Positions 1-7,991 of a stretch of DNA of 64,000 nt are shown here, in pieces. The notes below the pieces were generated by a model. The model was given only the letters and a program-made list of their open reading frames with translations. It was not told where the DNA came from and searched no databases. Origin of the DNA: Phaeobacter gallaeciensis. Lineage in GTDB: Bacteria > Pseudomonadota > Alphaproteobacteria > Rhodobacterales > Rhodobacteraceae. Numbering within the stretch: the stretch's first letter is position 1; the number at the start of each line of letters is the position of its first letter. The position numbers and the translations under genes are program-made. Location of the stretch: assembly GCF_001678945.1 (NCBI RefSeq), contig NZ_CP015124.1, positions 868,001 through 932,000 of the forward strand, given 5' to 3'.

Positions 1-359
1 TGTCAGAGCGCCTGTCCTCGATCACCCTGGCCCAGGCCGGATGCGAACGGATCGCCGCGACGCCTCTGCCTTACGTCTACTCGCTGCTGGTGTTCCGGAC
101 CACCTATCTCTACTGCCTGCTGATCCCCTTTGCGCTGCTGGAAAGCACCGGCTGGATGACCCCCGTCTTTGTCGCCATCGTGGCCTATGTGTTCTTCGGC
201 CTTGCCGAAGTGACCGAGGAATTATCACACCCGTTCGGCGAAACCGTGAACGGCCTGCCGCTGGATGCGGTGTGCCGGACGGCGGAGATTTCTCTTTGCG
301 ACCATCTGGAGCAAACCCCGCCCGCGCCGATGACACCGCAGAACTATATCCTGACCTGA
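1..359 (+). CDS. Bestrophin-like membrane protein, C-terminal part only
   Basis: The reading frame enters from the left edge and ends at a TGA at 357-359, so only about the last 118 residues are present. The visible part has a hydrophobic segment (FRTTYLYCLLIPFALLE) followed by a second one (MTPVFVAIVAYVFFG), then the polar stretch GLAEVTEELSHPFG and a tail with PLDAVCRTAEISL. This layout matches the end of bacterial bestrophin-family (YneE/UPF0187) chloride-channel-like proteins, in which the segment after the last helix carries a conserved E-x-PFG motif. The function, anion conductance across the inner membrane, is inferred from the family alone. An ATG at 90 is internal and is not the true start. 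Confidence 0.75.
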   Translation, partial: SERLSSITLAQAGCERIAATPLPYVYSLLVFRTTYLYCLLIPFALLESTGWMTPVFVAIVAYVFFGLAEVTEELSHPFGETVNGLPLDAVCRTAEISLCDHLEQTPPAPMTPQNYILT

Positions 360-471
360 GATCGCGCCCATTGCCCGGCCCACCCTGCGGCTTTTGCGCT
401 GTCTATAAGTGTTTTCAGCGGCTTTGCGGTAGGTTACTAACTTGGGTCAAGCCTGGGAGGCACAATGCACA

Positions 472-1089
472 ATGGACAAACACCCGGATCCCGCCACGCT
501 GGACAGGCTCTATGCCGACCGCGATCTGGCACAACTTGCCTTTGAATATTCCCCCGTCGGTATCGTGGTGACGGAAAATCGCGTGCTGCGGGAATGCAAT
601 CAACGGTTCTGCGACATGTTTGGTTATGCCCGCGAAGAGCTGCTGGACCAGCTGTTTTCCTTCCTCTACCCGTCGGATGAAGAGTTCCAGAACCTGCGAA
701 ACCGCGGTGACAAGAGCCTTGGACAGGGCAATCCCTACTGGGACGAGCGGGTGATGAAGCGCAAGACCGGGGATCTGTTCTGGGTGCGGGTGAGGGGTCA
801 TACCTTTACCCCGGATGAGCCGCTGGGCCGCGCGGTTTGGAGCTTTGCCGACCTGTCGGGTGTGCGCCCCTATCAACCGCTCACCCGGCGCGAACGCGAG
901 GTCTATTCGCTGCTGCGTGAAGGCAAGACCAGCAAGGAGATCGCCCGGATCCTGACGCTCAGCTATCGCACGGTCGAGGTGCACCGGGCGCGGCTTCTGA
1001 AAAAGGTTGGAGCCAACAATACCGCCAGCCTGTTCTCCTCGCTCGGGGATATCGGCGGCGATCACGTGGTGGGCGGCAACAGCCCGTGA
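472..1089 (+). CDS. PAS domain LuxR-type transcriptional regulator
   Basis: The 205-residue protein has a PAS fold in residues about 20-125 (SPVGIVVTENRVLRECN, later MFGYAREELL and the PAC-like stretch RKTGDLFWVRVRG) followed by a LuxR/NarL helix-turn-helix in residues about 140-195 (LTRREREVYSLLREGKTSKE, RTVEVHRARLLKK). It should be a cytosolic one-component sensor-regulator that binds DNA through the C-terminal HTH. I see no heme or flavin signature, so the ligand is unknown. The start is the ATG at 472, preceded by GGGAGG at 455-460; an in-frame TTG lies at 442. The stop overlaps the next gene in a GTGA arrangement, so the downstream acetyltransferase is probably translationally coupled. 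Confidence 0.85.
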   Translation: MDKHPDPATLDRLYADRDLAQLAFEYSPVGIVVTENRVLRECNQRFCDMFGYAREELLDQLFSFLYPSDEEFQNLRNRGDKSLGQGNPYWDERVMKRKTGDLFWVRVRGHTFTPDEPLGRAVWSFADLSGVRPYQPLTRREREVYSLLREGKTSKEIARILTLSYRTVEVHRARLLKKVGANNTASLFSSLGDIGGDHVVGGNSP

Positions 1090-1568
1090 CTGGCGTTTCC
1101 TCACGGCTGACACCGGAGCGCCTGGCCGCGTCGGATGCACGTCTTGGGGCGGTTCTCGACCTGATCCGGCGCAGCTTTGCCTTCATGGAGGGGCGCATTG
1201 ACCCGCCCTCCTCGATGCGGCGTCTGACGGTAGAGGCGCTGCAGGAACAATGCCGACGCGGCGAGATCTGGATCCTTGGCACGCCGCCCTTGGCCTGCAT
1301 GTTCCTGACCCCGAAACCGGACGGTCTGTATCTTGGAAAACTGGCGGTGGAGGAAAGCAGCCGCGGAGCCGGTCTGGCGCGCCTTCTGGTGGATCACGCG
1401 GCCCAGCGGGCAAGGGAACTGGGCCTGCCCGCCGTGGAGCTACAAACCCGCATGGAGCTGGAGGAAAACCATCAGGCCTTTTCACTGCTTGGATTTGTGC
1501 AGGTCGGCGCCACGGCGCATCCCGGCTATGACCGGCCAACCTCGCTGACCTTTCGTCGCCCTGTCTGA
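1086..1568 (+). CDS. GNAT-family N-acetyltransferase
   Basis: The 160-residue protein has the GNAT core: a central beta strand followed by the acetyl-CoA loop (LAVEESSRGAGLARLLVDHA, residues about 82-101) and a C-terminal part with AFSLLGFVQVG, typical of motif B. The acyl acceptor cannot be read from the sequence. It starts at GTG 1086, which overlaps the TGA of the PAS-LuxR gene by four bases, so the two genes form one transcription and translation unit. The role may be tied to whatever the regulator senses, but that is inference. Confidence 0.85.
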   Translation: MTGVSSRLTPERLAASDARLGAVLDLIRRSFAFMEGRIDPPSSMRRLTVEALQEQCRRGEIWILGTPPLACMFLTPKPDGLYLGKLAVEESSRGAGLARLLVDHAAQRARELGLPAVELQTRMELEENHQAFSLLGFVQVGATAHPGYDRPTSLTFRRPV

Positions 1569-1603
1569 GGTTGCCCTGTCTGAAGGTGTATCGTCGCCCT
1601 CCC

Positions 1604-1690
1604 GCCCGCTGAGGCACATTCACGGAATGCTTCCAGCCCTTGGGTCCGGCGCGGCCCGGTGGTGCAGCGCTCCCACGCTCCTCAGCGGGC
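1604..1690. repeat. 11-bp perfect inverted repeat, 65 nt apart
   Basis: GCCCGCTGAGG at 1604-1614 is matched by its exact reverse complement at 1680-1690. It lies in the gap between the convergent acetyltransferase gene and the secreted protein gene. The enclosed 65 nt are GC-rich. It could be the closing stem of a structured transcript or a shared 3' structure. There is no T-run after either arm, so it does not look like a simple intrinsic terminator. Confidence 0.4.
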
Positions 1691-1698
1691 ATGGCGCC

Positions 1699-2531
1699 TT
1701 ATTCGCAGGTCAGGGCATCCTCAACCGACTGTGTTCCGGAAAAGGGGCCGATGTCGCGGGACTTGATCCCCGCGACGGTCAGGCGAGAGGCCATGATCCG
1801 GGACCAGCTGGCATCGGCGGTCACAATCTCGGGGCCGTTTTCACAGTTGCGAATGCCGGAGGTGATGAAATCCTGCCCGATCCGGTGATTGGTCAACCCC
1901 GGCAGGTTTACAACCTCGGTCAGCGTCCTGCCGTCATAGCGCCAGATGCGCAGTGTCTTGGCCAGATGCGGTCGGTCGATATAGGCAAGCTCCACATGGC
2001 CATCGTCATCCAGATCTGCAGCGCTGATAGGGGCCAGCCAGCGGTTGCTTTGCCCGATGTGTGGCGTCTCCGCGATCTTCCCACCAGCGCCATAAAGCGC
2101 CAGCGCCGCCCCCTGCGCCATATCCGTTTCCACGACCATGACGGCATCGGCACGGCCATCCAGTGACAGATCCACGAGGCGCGGTTTCAGATCCTCGAAC
2201 ACGTGATCCTTGGGTAATTCGATCTCGACACGCATAGCGGTGCCATTCGGCCCTGCGAGCGTCAGGGAGAGGCCGAACCACTCCACCGCGTCCCCCAGAA
2301 CGCCATGGGCATAGCGTGTGGTCGGGCCGGTATACTCGGCGGACAGGATTTCTTCAGTCCCGTTTGGGGCGCCCTGTCCGTTATCAACTCCGACCACTTG
2401 CGCAGAGGCAGAACCGATCGACAGGGAGGTCCCCCACAGGAGCCACATGCATAACACCTGCCCGGTGCGGCGAATGGACCAGGGCCAGGATCGTAACGGC
2501 AGACGCCGCGCTCCCATCCCCGGCAACTTCA

Positions 2532-2532
<1 letters not shown>
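1699..2532 (-). CDS. Secreted protein with FG-GAP/VCBS-like repeat segments, function unknown
   Basis: The 277-residue protein begins with a long basic N-terminus and a hydrophobic stretch (VLCMWLLWGTSLSIGSASA) that reads as a signal peptide or anchor with cleavage after SASA, so it is probably periplasmic. The middle has FG-GAP/VCBS-type segments: LVDLSLDGRADAVMVVE and ISAADLDDDGHVELAYID, each with Asp-rich loops that in this class bind calcium in a beta-propeller. Two cysteines near the C-terminus (RNCENG and ALTCE) may form a disulfide. The ATG at 2532 overlaps the ferredoxin stop by one base (TGATG), so it is cotranslated with that gene. No enzymatic motif is visible. Confidence 0.7.
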
Positions 2533-2891
<359 letters not shown>

Positions 2892-2964
2892 TTATCCAAG
2901 GCCCCGCCGCTGCACCAGTGCAATCTGCCCTGACCCGGCCCAGGGGTGGACTTTGACGATGCAT

Positions 2965-2979
2965 GTTCTATTCTTGTTC
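2965..2979 (+). promoter_or_regulatory. LexA SOS box (alphaproteobacterial GTTC-N7-GTTC)
   Basis: GTTC at 2965-2968 and GTTC at 2976-2979 are separated by exactly seven bases (TATTCTT). This is a perfect match to the direct-repeat LexA operator of alphaproteobacteria. A TTGACG at 2953-2958 is a possible -35 element, which would put the operator inside the promoter of the gene starting at 3009. The same operator type normally sits in front of imuA-imuB-dnaE2. Confidence 0.75.
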
Positions 2980-3008
2980 CTAAATTTCCAAACCACCAAA
3001 GCGTCACG

Positions 3009-3422
3009 ATGACACCCGCCCCACCACAGAAAAGCCGCACCGCCCCCGGATGGCCTCGCCCGCCCGCCTGTCTGCAGGCCGACCGGTTGGAGCGGGTGCC
3101 GCAACAGGCCCGCGTCACGGTGGCCGGGCTGGTGATCCTGCGCCAGCGCCCCGGCACCGCCAAAGGGGTAATCTTCATCACGCTGGAGGATGAAACCGGG
3201 GTGGTGAATGTCATCGTCTGGCGCAAGGTATACGAGGCCTACCGCCGCGCCGTCATTTCCGGGCGGCTTCTGCGGATCACCGGCCGCCTGCAACGCGGCG
3301 ACGGTGTCACCCATGTGATTGCCGAGGGGATCGAGGATATCTCGGGCATGCTGGACATCCTGCTGAGCCGTCAGGGACGCAGCGAGGATCCGGCCTTTGC
3401 GCCAGTGCAGAAAATGGACTAA
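3009..3422 (+). CDS. Solitary OB-fold protein resembling the C-terminus of error-prone polymerase DnaE2
   Basis: The 137-residue protein has an OB (tRNA_anti-type) nucleic-acid-binding fold in residues about 33-110. The stretch VAGLVILRQRPGTAKGVIF followed by TLEDETGVVNVIVW is the signature of the OB domain at the end of DnaE2/ImuC, the mutagenic polymerase of the SOS response. The polymerase, PHP and palm domains are absent, because the opposite-strand ferredoxin begins just upstream. A perfect LexA box lies 30 bp upstream. An in-frame GTG at 2946 would cover that operator, so the ATG at 3009 is preferred, although no strong ribosome site is visible. It may be the remnant of a deleted imuA-imuB-dnaE2 cassette or a small SOS-induced DNA-binding protein kept by selection. 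The intact frame favours retained function. Confidence 0.75.
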   Translation: MTPAPPQKSRTAPGWPRPPACLQADRLERVPQQARVTVAGLVILRQRPGTAKGVIFITLEDETGVVNVIVWRKVYEAYRRAVISGRLLRITGRLQRGDGVTHVIAEGIEDISGMLDILLSRQGRSEDPAFAPVQKMD

Positions 3423-3473
3423 CCTGCGGCAAAACCCGCCGGTCTGCCTGCAGACCCTCAGAGGTCCGAGCAT

Positions 3474-4082
3474 ATGATCAGCGCCCCCTTGCCGAGGCTC
3501 CAGATACGACAGCTGAAACGCCCGTCGATGCCGCCCCAGATAAGACATCTGGCAGGGTTGCTGCGGCGGCCCCTGCTCCGGTCCTCGGTCATCCTTCTGA
3601 CATTCGCAGCGCTCAGCGCCTGTACACCGGCCAGTGCTCCCGACACCGGGGCTGATGCGCACTCCCGACCTGCAGCCCCGCCCGGCGCGGCGCCAGACAG
3701 TTGCTGGGACCGCCACGTCAGCCCCGCCATCATCGAAACGGTAACTGTCCAGGTTTTGGCCGAGCCGGAACAGCGCGACGCCGAGGGCAAACTTATCCGG
3801 CCTGCCGTGTTCCGCACCGAAACCCGGCAGGACATCGTGCGCCCGCGCACCGAAAGCTGGCTGCAGATCACCTGCCCCGTCGACATGACGCCGGACTTCA
3901 TCGCCTCGCTGCAGCGCGCCTTGGCCGTGCGGGGGCACTACAAGGGCAGCGTCACCGGCAAGCTGGACCGGCCCACGCGGCAAGCGATCCTGCGCTATCA
4001 GCAGCGACACGGCCTTGAGAGCCACATTCTGTCGCTGGACAGCGCCCGCCGTCTGGGCCTGATCGCGATCCCGAAATCGTAA
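3474..4082 (+). CDS. Lipoprotein with C-terminal peptidoglycan-binding domain
   Basis: The 202-residue protein has a basic N-terminus, a hydrophobic run (SVILLTFAALSAC) and a lipobox LSAC with the lipidated Cys at residue 50 if the ATG at 3474 is used. The C-terminal 60 residues fit a PG_binding_1 fold (DFIASLQRALAVRGHYKG, then LDRPTRQAILRYQQRHG). It is therefore probably an outer-membrane or periplasmic lipoprotein that binds the cell wall. The N-terminus before the signal is unusually long; an ATG at 3528 gives a more usual signal peptide, but the 3474 start has the better purine-rich leader. Two cysteines in the middle (SCWDR and ITCPVD) could form a disulfide. Confidence 0.75.
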   Translation: MISAPLPRLQIRQLKRPSMPPQIRHLAGLLRRPLLRSSVILLTFAALSACTPASAPDTGADAHSRPAAPPGAAPDSCWDRHVSPAIIETVTVQVLAEPEQRDAEGKLIRPAVFRTETRQDIVRPRTESWLQITCPVDMTPDFIASLQRALAVRGHYKGSVTGKLDRPTRQAILRYQQRHGLESHILSLDSARRLGLIAIPKS

Positions 4083-4190
4083 GCGCAACAGCAGTTCCCC
4101 GCCCGCCATGCCTCTGATAGTGTCTGGCGCAAAAGACCGTACCGGCGCCGGACAACGGCATCCCGGGCAAACCTCTGCGGAGATGACACG

Positions 4191-4859
4191 ATGCGACATG
4201 ACCGCCTGCCGGACACAGGGTTCCTTTCCGGGGCCTCAGCGCCGCTGCGGCAGATGCTGGAAAGCCAGGCCAGCGACATCCGGCTGTCCCAAGGCGAAGT
4301 TCTGTTCGAACAAGGCGATACCGGCGATGCGCTTTATGCCATCATCGAGGGCGCCCTGGAGTTCTCGATCCTGTCCATCGCGGGACGCAAGCTGACGCTC
4401 GATCTGATGCGCCCCGGAGCGGTGTTCGGAGAGATCGCCCTGTTTGATCCGGGCGCCCGCACCGCGACAGTCACCGCCAGCGAGCCCAGCCGTATCCGGC
4501 GGCTGCGTAACCGGGATGTGCTGGCCCAGATCCAGCAGCACCCGGAGCTGGCCGGAGACTTGCTGCGGCTGGCCGGGCAGCGCATGCGCTGGATGAATGC
4601 ACAGCTGAACGAACAGGTGTTTCTGCCGATGCCGGTCCGGCTGGCCCGCAAACTGCTGTACCTTACCCCGGACAGCGGCGACGGGCGACTGGGACTGTCG
4701 CAAAGTGAGCTTGCCGAATTCGTCGGCGCCACCCGCGAGGCGGTGTCGAAAACACTGTCGAACTGGAAACGCAGCGGCATCATCGAAATCAACCGCGGCG
4801 CCCTGCAGATCCTCGATCGCACGGCCCTGGGCCTGCTGGCGGAACCGGAACTAATCTGA
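4191..4859 (+). CDS. Crp/Fnr-family transcriptional regulator
   Basis: The 222-residue protein has a cyclic-nucleotide-binding-like beta roll in residues about 12-125 (GEVLFEQGDTGDALYAIIEG, PGAVFGEIALFDPGARTATV) and a Crp-type winged helix at 150-215 (LSQSELAEFVGATREAVSKT followed by LSNWKRSGII). There are no N-terminal cysteines for an Fe-S cluster, so it is not an Fnr-type oxygen sensor. The phosphate-binding segment GEIALFDPGARTATV is close to the cAMP-binding cassette, so a cyclic nucleotide ligand is possible. It appears monocistronic and is followed 130 bp later by a strong terminator. Confidence 0.9.
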   Translation: MRHDRLPDTGFLSGASAPLRQMLESQASDIRLSQGEVLFEQGDTGDALYAIIEGALEFSILSIAGRKLTLDLMRPGAVFGEIALFDPGARTATVTASEPSRIRRLRNRDVLAQIQQHPELAGDLLRLAGQRMRWMNAQLNEQVFLPMPVRLARKLLYLTPDSGDGRLGLSQSELAEFVGATREAVSKTLSNWKRSGIIEINRGALQILDRTALGLLAEPELI

Positions 4860-4924
4860 GCCAAACGACCCAAAAACACATTTTCTGACATTGGTGTGAA
4901 CTGGGTCACAGAGCCGGGACCGCT

Positions 4925-5025
4925 GATCTGCGAATGTCATTTCAAGGGCAGGCATTTACCGTTCCATCCCAATGCCCGCCTGTACCTACAAGAGCCATGT
5001 GCCCGCCAGCACATGGCTCTTTTCT
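4925..5025 (+). ncRNA. Possible small RNA or structured 3' UTR ending in an intrinsic terminator
   Basis: Downstream of the Crp/Fnr gene there are two consecutive hairpins. The first has arms 4947-4956 and 4971-4980 (9 of 10 pairs). The second has a perfect 11-bp stem, 4991-5001 with 5010-5020, followed by TTTCT. No open reading frame with a start and ribosome site is convincing here. A separate small transcript or a processed 3' UTR would both fit. The 5' end is a guess. Confidence 0.3.
4991..5025 (+). terminator. Intrinsic terminator downstream of the Crp/Fnr gene
   Basis: AGAGCCATGTG and CACATGGCTCT form a perfect 11-bp stem with an 8-nt loop, followed by TTTCT. Confidence 0.75.
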
Positions 5026-5070
5026 ATTCGCGCCCAAAGCCCAGCGTGGCGCCACCTGCCTCCGGCACCA

Positions 5071-5103
5071 AATAGAGAAGGCCGGGACAATGCCCGGCCT
5101 TTT
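5071..5103 (-). terminator. Intrinsic terminator after the degP-like gene
   Basis: AAGGCCGGG (5078-5086) pairs with CCCGGCCTT (5093-5101) around a 6-nt loop. On the minus strand it is followed by CTCTATTT; on the plus strand by TTT, so it may work in both directions. Confidence 0.65.
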
Positions 5104-5143
5104 GCACGAAGTCCTGCGCCGCGCCCGGCGACAGATCCGTGTA

Positions 5144-6664
5144 TTATTCCGCCAGATTGAGCGCCACGAAACGCGGCTCACCGTTGCGGCGGACCAGCAG
5201 CAGGAGCGACTTGCGGCCTGCTTCCTTGGCCTCGTCGATACGGGCCTCCAGATCGCTGATGCCAGAGAGTTTCTGCTGCCCGGCTTCGGTGATCACATCA
5301 CCTGCGCGCAGCCCCTTCTCCCAGGCTTCCGAGGTTTCGTCGACCGAAAGGATCACCAGACCATTGGTGCCTTCGGGGACATTCAGCTCACCACGTAGCT
5401 GGTCGTTCAGAACGCCAACCGACAGACCCAGAAGCTGCTTCTCGGTCTGCTCCTGCGGGGTGTCGTCCCCACCGGCAGGACCGGCCTTGCGCTCGGCATC
5501 TTCACGACGACCCAGCGTGACCTTGAGCGTCTCGGTCTTGCCTTCACGGTAGACGATCACGCGCACGGTCTTGCCGACTTCGGTGTTGCCCACGGTGCGC
5601 ACCAGGCTGCGGGTGTCTTCGACATCGTTGCCGTCAAAGCTGAGGATCACATCGCCCGCCAGCATGCCGGCCTCTTGTGCCGGACCTTCGGGAACGTCTG
5701 TGACCAGAGCGCCCTTGGCCTTGTCCATGCCCATCGCCTCGGCCACGTCACTGGTCACGTCCTGGATCCGCACACCCAGCCAGCCACGGCGGGTTTCGCC
5801 GAATTCCTTCAGCTGTTTAACCACCTTGCTGACGACGTTCGACGCCATCGAAAAGCCAATCCCGATGGAGCCGCCATTAGGCGACAGGATCGCCGTGTTC
5901 ACGCCGACAACCGAGCCATCCATATTAAACAGCGGCCCGCCCGAGTTACCCCGGTTGATGGCTGCGTCCGTCTGAATGTAGTCGTCATAGGAACCCGAAA
6001 GTTCCCGGTTACGGGCGGAGACGATGCCCGCCGACAGAGAGAACCCCTGCCCCAGCGGGTTACCCATGGCAATCACCCAGTCACCCACACGGGCGGTGTC
6101 ACTGTCGCCAAAGGTCACGAATTTCAGCGGCATCGGCGCATCGACCTTCAACAGGGCGATATCGGTATTGGGGTCGGTGCCCACCACCTTCGCCGGGAGC
6201 GGCTGTGCAGGCTGGCCGTCGCCGGGGAAGAATTCGATCTCGATCTCGTCAGCGGATTCGATCACGTGGTTGTTGGTGACGATATAGCCGTCTTCGGAGA
6301 TCACGAAGCCGGAGCCAAGTGCCGAAGAGCGGCGGGGACGGTCATTGCCGCCATTGCTTCCATTGCGGTCCTGGAACTCGCGAAAGAAATCTTCGAAGGG
6401 AGAGCCTTCGGGGACGATCCCCTGTGGACCAGACCGGCCTTCGATCACGGTCGTGGTGGTGATGTTGACTACAGCAGGGCTGACTTTTTCCGCCAGCGGT
6501 GCCAGGCTTTCGGGGCGGGCCTGGGCCATCAGGACCTGGGCCAGTACCATGATGCTACTGATCAGGGCGAGCATCAGAAGCCGCCACGGCGCCCCTGTCC
6601 TGTCCTGCGCATCCGAATAAGAAATTGCCTGTGCTTGCACGGCACTACTCCTTGTCATCGCCAT
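5144..6664 (-). CDS. degP: DegP/HtrA periplasmic serine protease
   Basis: The 506-residue protein is a Do-type protease. It has one N-terminal hydrophobic segment (residues about 28-48, LLMLALISSIMVLAQVLMAQA), a trypsin-like domain with the catalytic triad His133 (TNNHVIES), Asp168 (PNTDIALLKVD) and Ser241 (GNSGGPL), and two PDZ domains at about 280-370 and 400-500. It degrades or refolds damaged envelope proteins. The start at 6664 is chosen because AGGAGG lies 10 nt upstream; the frame stays open further upstream but without a ribosome site. It is downstream of hflK-hflC on the same strand, separated by a terminator and a 445-nt gap, so it has its own promoter. Confidence 0.93.
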   Translation of the reverse strand: MAMTRSSAVQAQAISYSDAQDRTGAPWRLLMLALISSIMVLAQVLMAQARPESLAPLAEKVSPAVVNITTTTVIEGRSGPQGIVPEGSPFEDFFREFQDRNGSNGGNDRPRRSSALGSGFVISEDGYIVTNNHVIESADEIEIEFFPGDGQPAQPLPAKVVGTDPNTDIALLKVDAPMPLKFVTFGDSDTARVGDWVIAMGNPLGQGFSLSAGIVSARNRELSGSYDDYIQTDAAINRGNSGGPLFNMDGSVVGVNTAILSPNGGSIGIGFSMASNVVSKVVKQLKEFGETRRGWLGVRIQDVTSDVAEAMGMDKAKGALVTDVPEGPAQEAGMLAGDVILSFDGNDVEDTRSLVRTVGNTEVGKTVRVIVYREGKTETLKVTLGRREDAERKAGPAGGDDTPQEQTEKQLLGLSVGVLNDQLRGELNVPEGTNGLVILSVDETSEAWEKGLRAGDVITEAGQQKLSGISDLEARIDEAKEAGRKSLLLLVRRNGEPRFVALNLAE

Positions 6665-7109
6665 TCCGGTTTTTCCTCCTGACCTCTGCCTGCGGTTCCA
6701 CGCGTGATCGGCAGAAGTACAGGATGGGATTAATGTAGGGACTCTCTCCCTCGCTGCAATGAATGTTGCACGTCTTCGAGGCAAAGTGAAAGCGGTAGAG
6801 AACCGGAGCACGCCATTTTCCCCCATTTAATCCGTCACTTAAAGGGCGCCAAGAATCCACCAGGATGCCCGGAGTGGCGATCATCACAAGGTTTTGAACA
6901 AAATTGCAGGTTTGGTGCAGCTCAGGGTGTTCCTTGCAGCCCCTGCCTTTTCCCGCCAGACCAAGGCTGGGGAGACTCCGGCAGCGGACGTCAGCCCGGC
7001 TGCCCCTCCAACGCGACGCAAGCCACGCAGAGCAAATGAAAAGGGGGCCGACGCAATGTCGGCCCCCTTTTATTTTTGAAACTCTTCGAAACCCTGTGAA
7101 ACCAGCGCG
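6665..7109 (-). promoter_or_regulatory. 445-nt gap: degP upstream region with an inverted repeat, and the hflC 3' end
   Basis: No gene is supported here. On the degP side, TGCAA and TTGCA (6755-6759 and 6766-6770) form a perfect inverted repeat with a 6-nt spacer, about 90 bp before the degP start, which could be an operator. A weak sigma-70-like pair on the minus strand (TTGGCG, 16 nt, TTAAAT) lies further upstream. The part near 7040-7075 holds the hflC terminator. Short plus-strand frames at 6894-7149 look like chance. Confidence 0.4.
7041..7076 (-). terminator. Strong bidirectional intrinsic terminator after hflC
   Basis: AAGGGGGCCGAC (7041-7052) pairs perfectly with GTCGGCCCCCTT (7058-7069) around a 5-nt loop; T-rich on the plus side (TTTATTTTT) and TTTTCATTT on the minus side. 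Confidence 0.8.
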
Positions 7110-7991
7110 TTATCGCGTCGAAACTCCACCGGTCGAGGATTTCAGGTAGTTGAAGAACTCGCTGTCCGGCGACAGAACCATCGAGGAATTACCGTCCTGC
7201 ATCGACCGCGCATAGGCGGTGAGGCTACGGTAGAACTCGAAGAACTCCGGATCGCGGCCATAGGCTTCGGCGAAGATCGCGTTGCGCTCCGCATCCGCTT
7301 CACCGCGAATGACTTCGGCTTCGCGTTCAGCTTCGGACACCAATTCGACCTCGGTCCGGTCCGCTTGCGCACGCACCCGCTGGGCGGCTTCCTCACCGCG
7401 GGCGATCTCGTCGGCAGCCTCTCGCTCACGCTCGGCGCGCATCCGCGCAAAGGTAGCATCGAGGTTGGCCTGCGGCAGGTCGGTACGCTTCAGACGCACG
7501 TCGATCACCTCGATCCCGAAACCGCTGGCCTCGCTGATTGCACCGTTGCGGATGCGCAGCATCAGGGCAGCCCGGTCCGAAGACAGGATGTCATTCGAGC
7601 TGACGGAGCCCAGCACCTCACGCGTCTGAGCGCGCATGATCTTGTCCAGACGGTTTTCTGCGCCCGGAATGCCGGAGGCACCCACCGCCTCACGGAATTG
7701 ACGCAGATCGGTGATCCGGTAGCGGGCAAAGGCATCGACCACCAGACGGCGGTCATCCTCGGGGGTGACTTCCAGCGGGCCAACCTCAAGGCTGAGGATC
7801 CGGTCATCATAGGTGACAACTTCGTCGATCAGCGGCACCTTGAAGGCCAGACCGGGCTGTTCCTGTACCGCGACCACACGGCCAAAGCGCAGCACCAGCG
7901 CCTTTTCGCGTTCGTCCACGATGAAGACAGCGGACAGGGCCGCGACAACGGCGATCACCAGAATGGGGAGGATAAACGTAGTCTTTTTCAT
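7110..7991 (-). CDS. hflC: HflC, SPFH/band-7 protein regulating FtsH
   Basis: The 293-residue protein has one N-terminal transmembrane helix (FILPILVIAVVAALSAVFIV), then a band-7/SPFH domain (residues about 25-190: REKALVLRFGRVV, VDAFARYRITD) and an Ala/Glu/Arg-rich coiled coil (AEREREAADEIARGEEAAQR). HflC forms a large inner-membrane complex with HflK that surrounds and modulates the FtsH protease. The ATG at 7991 overlaps the hflK TGA in a TGATG arrangement; a GTG one codon upstream is possible. A strong terminator follows. Confidence 0.93.
   Translation of the reverse strand: MKKTTFILPILVIAVVAALSAVFIVDEREKALVLRFGRVVAVQEQPGLAFKVPLIDEVVTYDDRILSLEVGPLEVTPEDDRRLVVDAFARYRITDLRQFREAVGASGIPGAENRLDKIMRAQTREVLGSVSSNDILSSDRAALMLRIRNGAISEASGFGIEVIDVRLKRTDLPQANLDATFARMRAEREREAADEIARGEEAAQRVRAQADRTEVELVSEAEREAEVIRGEADAERNAIFAEAYGRDPEFFEFYRSLTAYARSMQDGNSSMVLSPDSEFFNYLKSSTGGVSTR

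Noticed and set aside
1604-1690. Signal recognition particle RNA
   Set aside because: The conserved tetraloop region and its flanks are not present.
2946-3008. GTG 2946 as start of the OB-fold gene
   Set aside because: Translation from here would cover the LexA box and add residues without similarity; ATG 3009 fits better.
2892-4199. 435-codon minus-strand frame across the SOS-OB and lipoprotein genes
   Set aside because: It runs against two supported plus-strand genes and has no domain or ribosome site.
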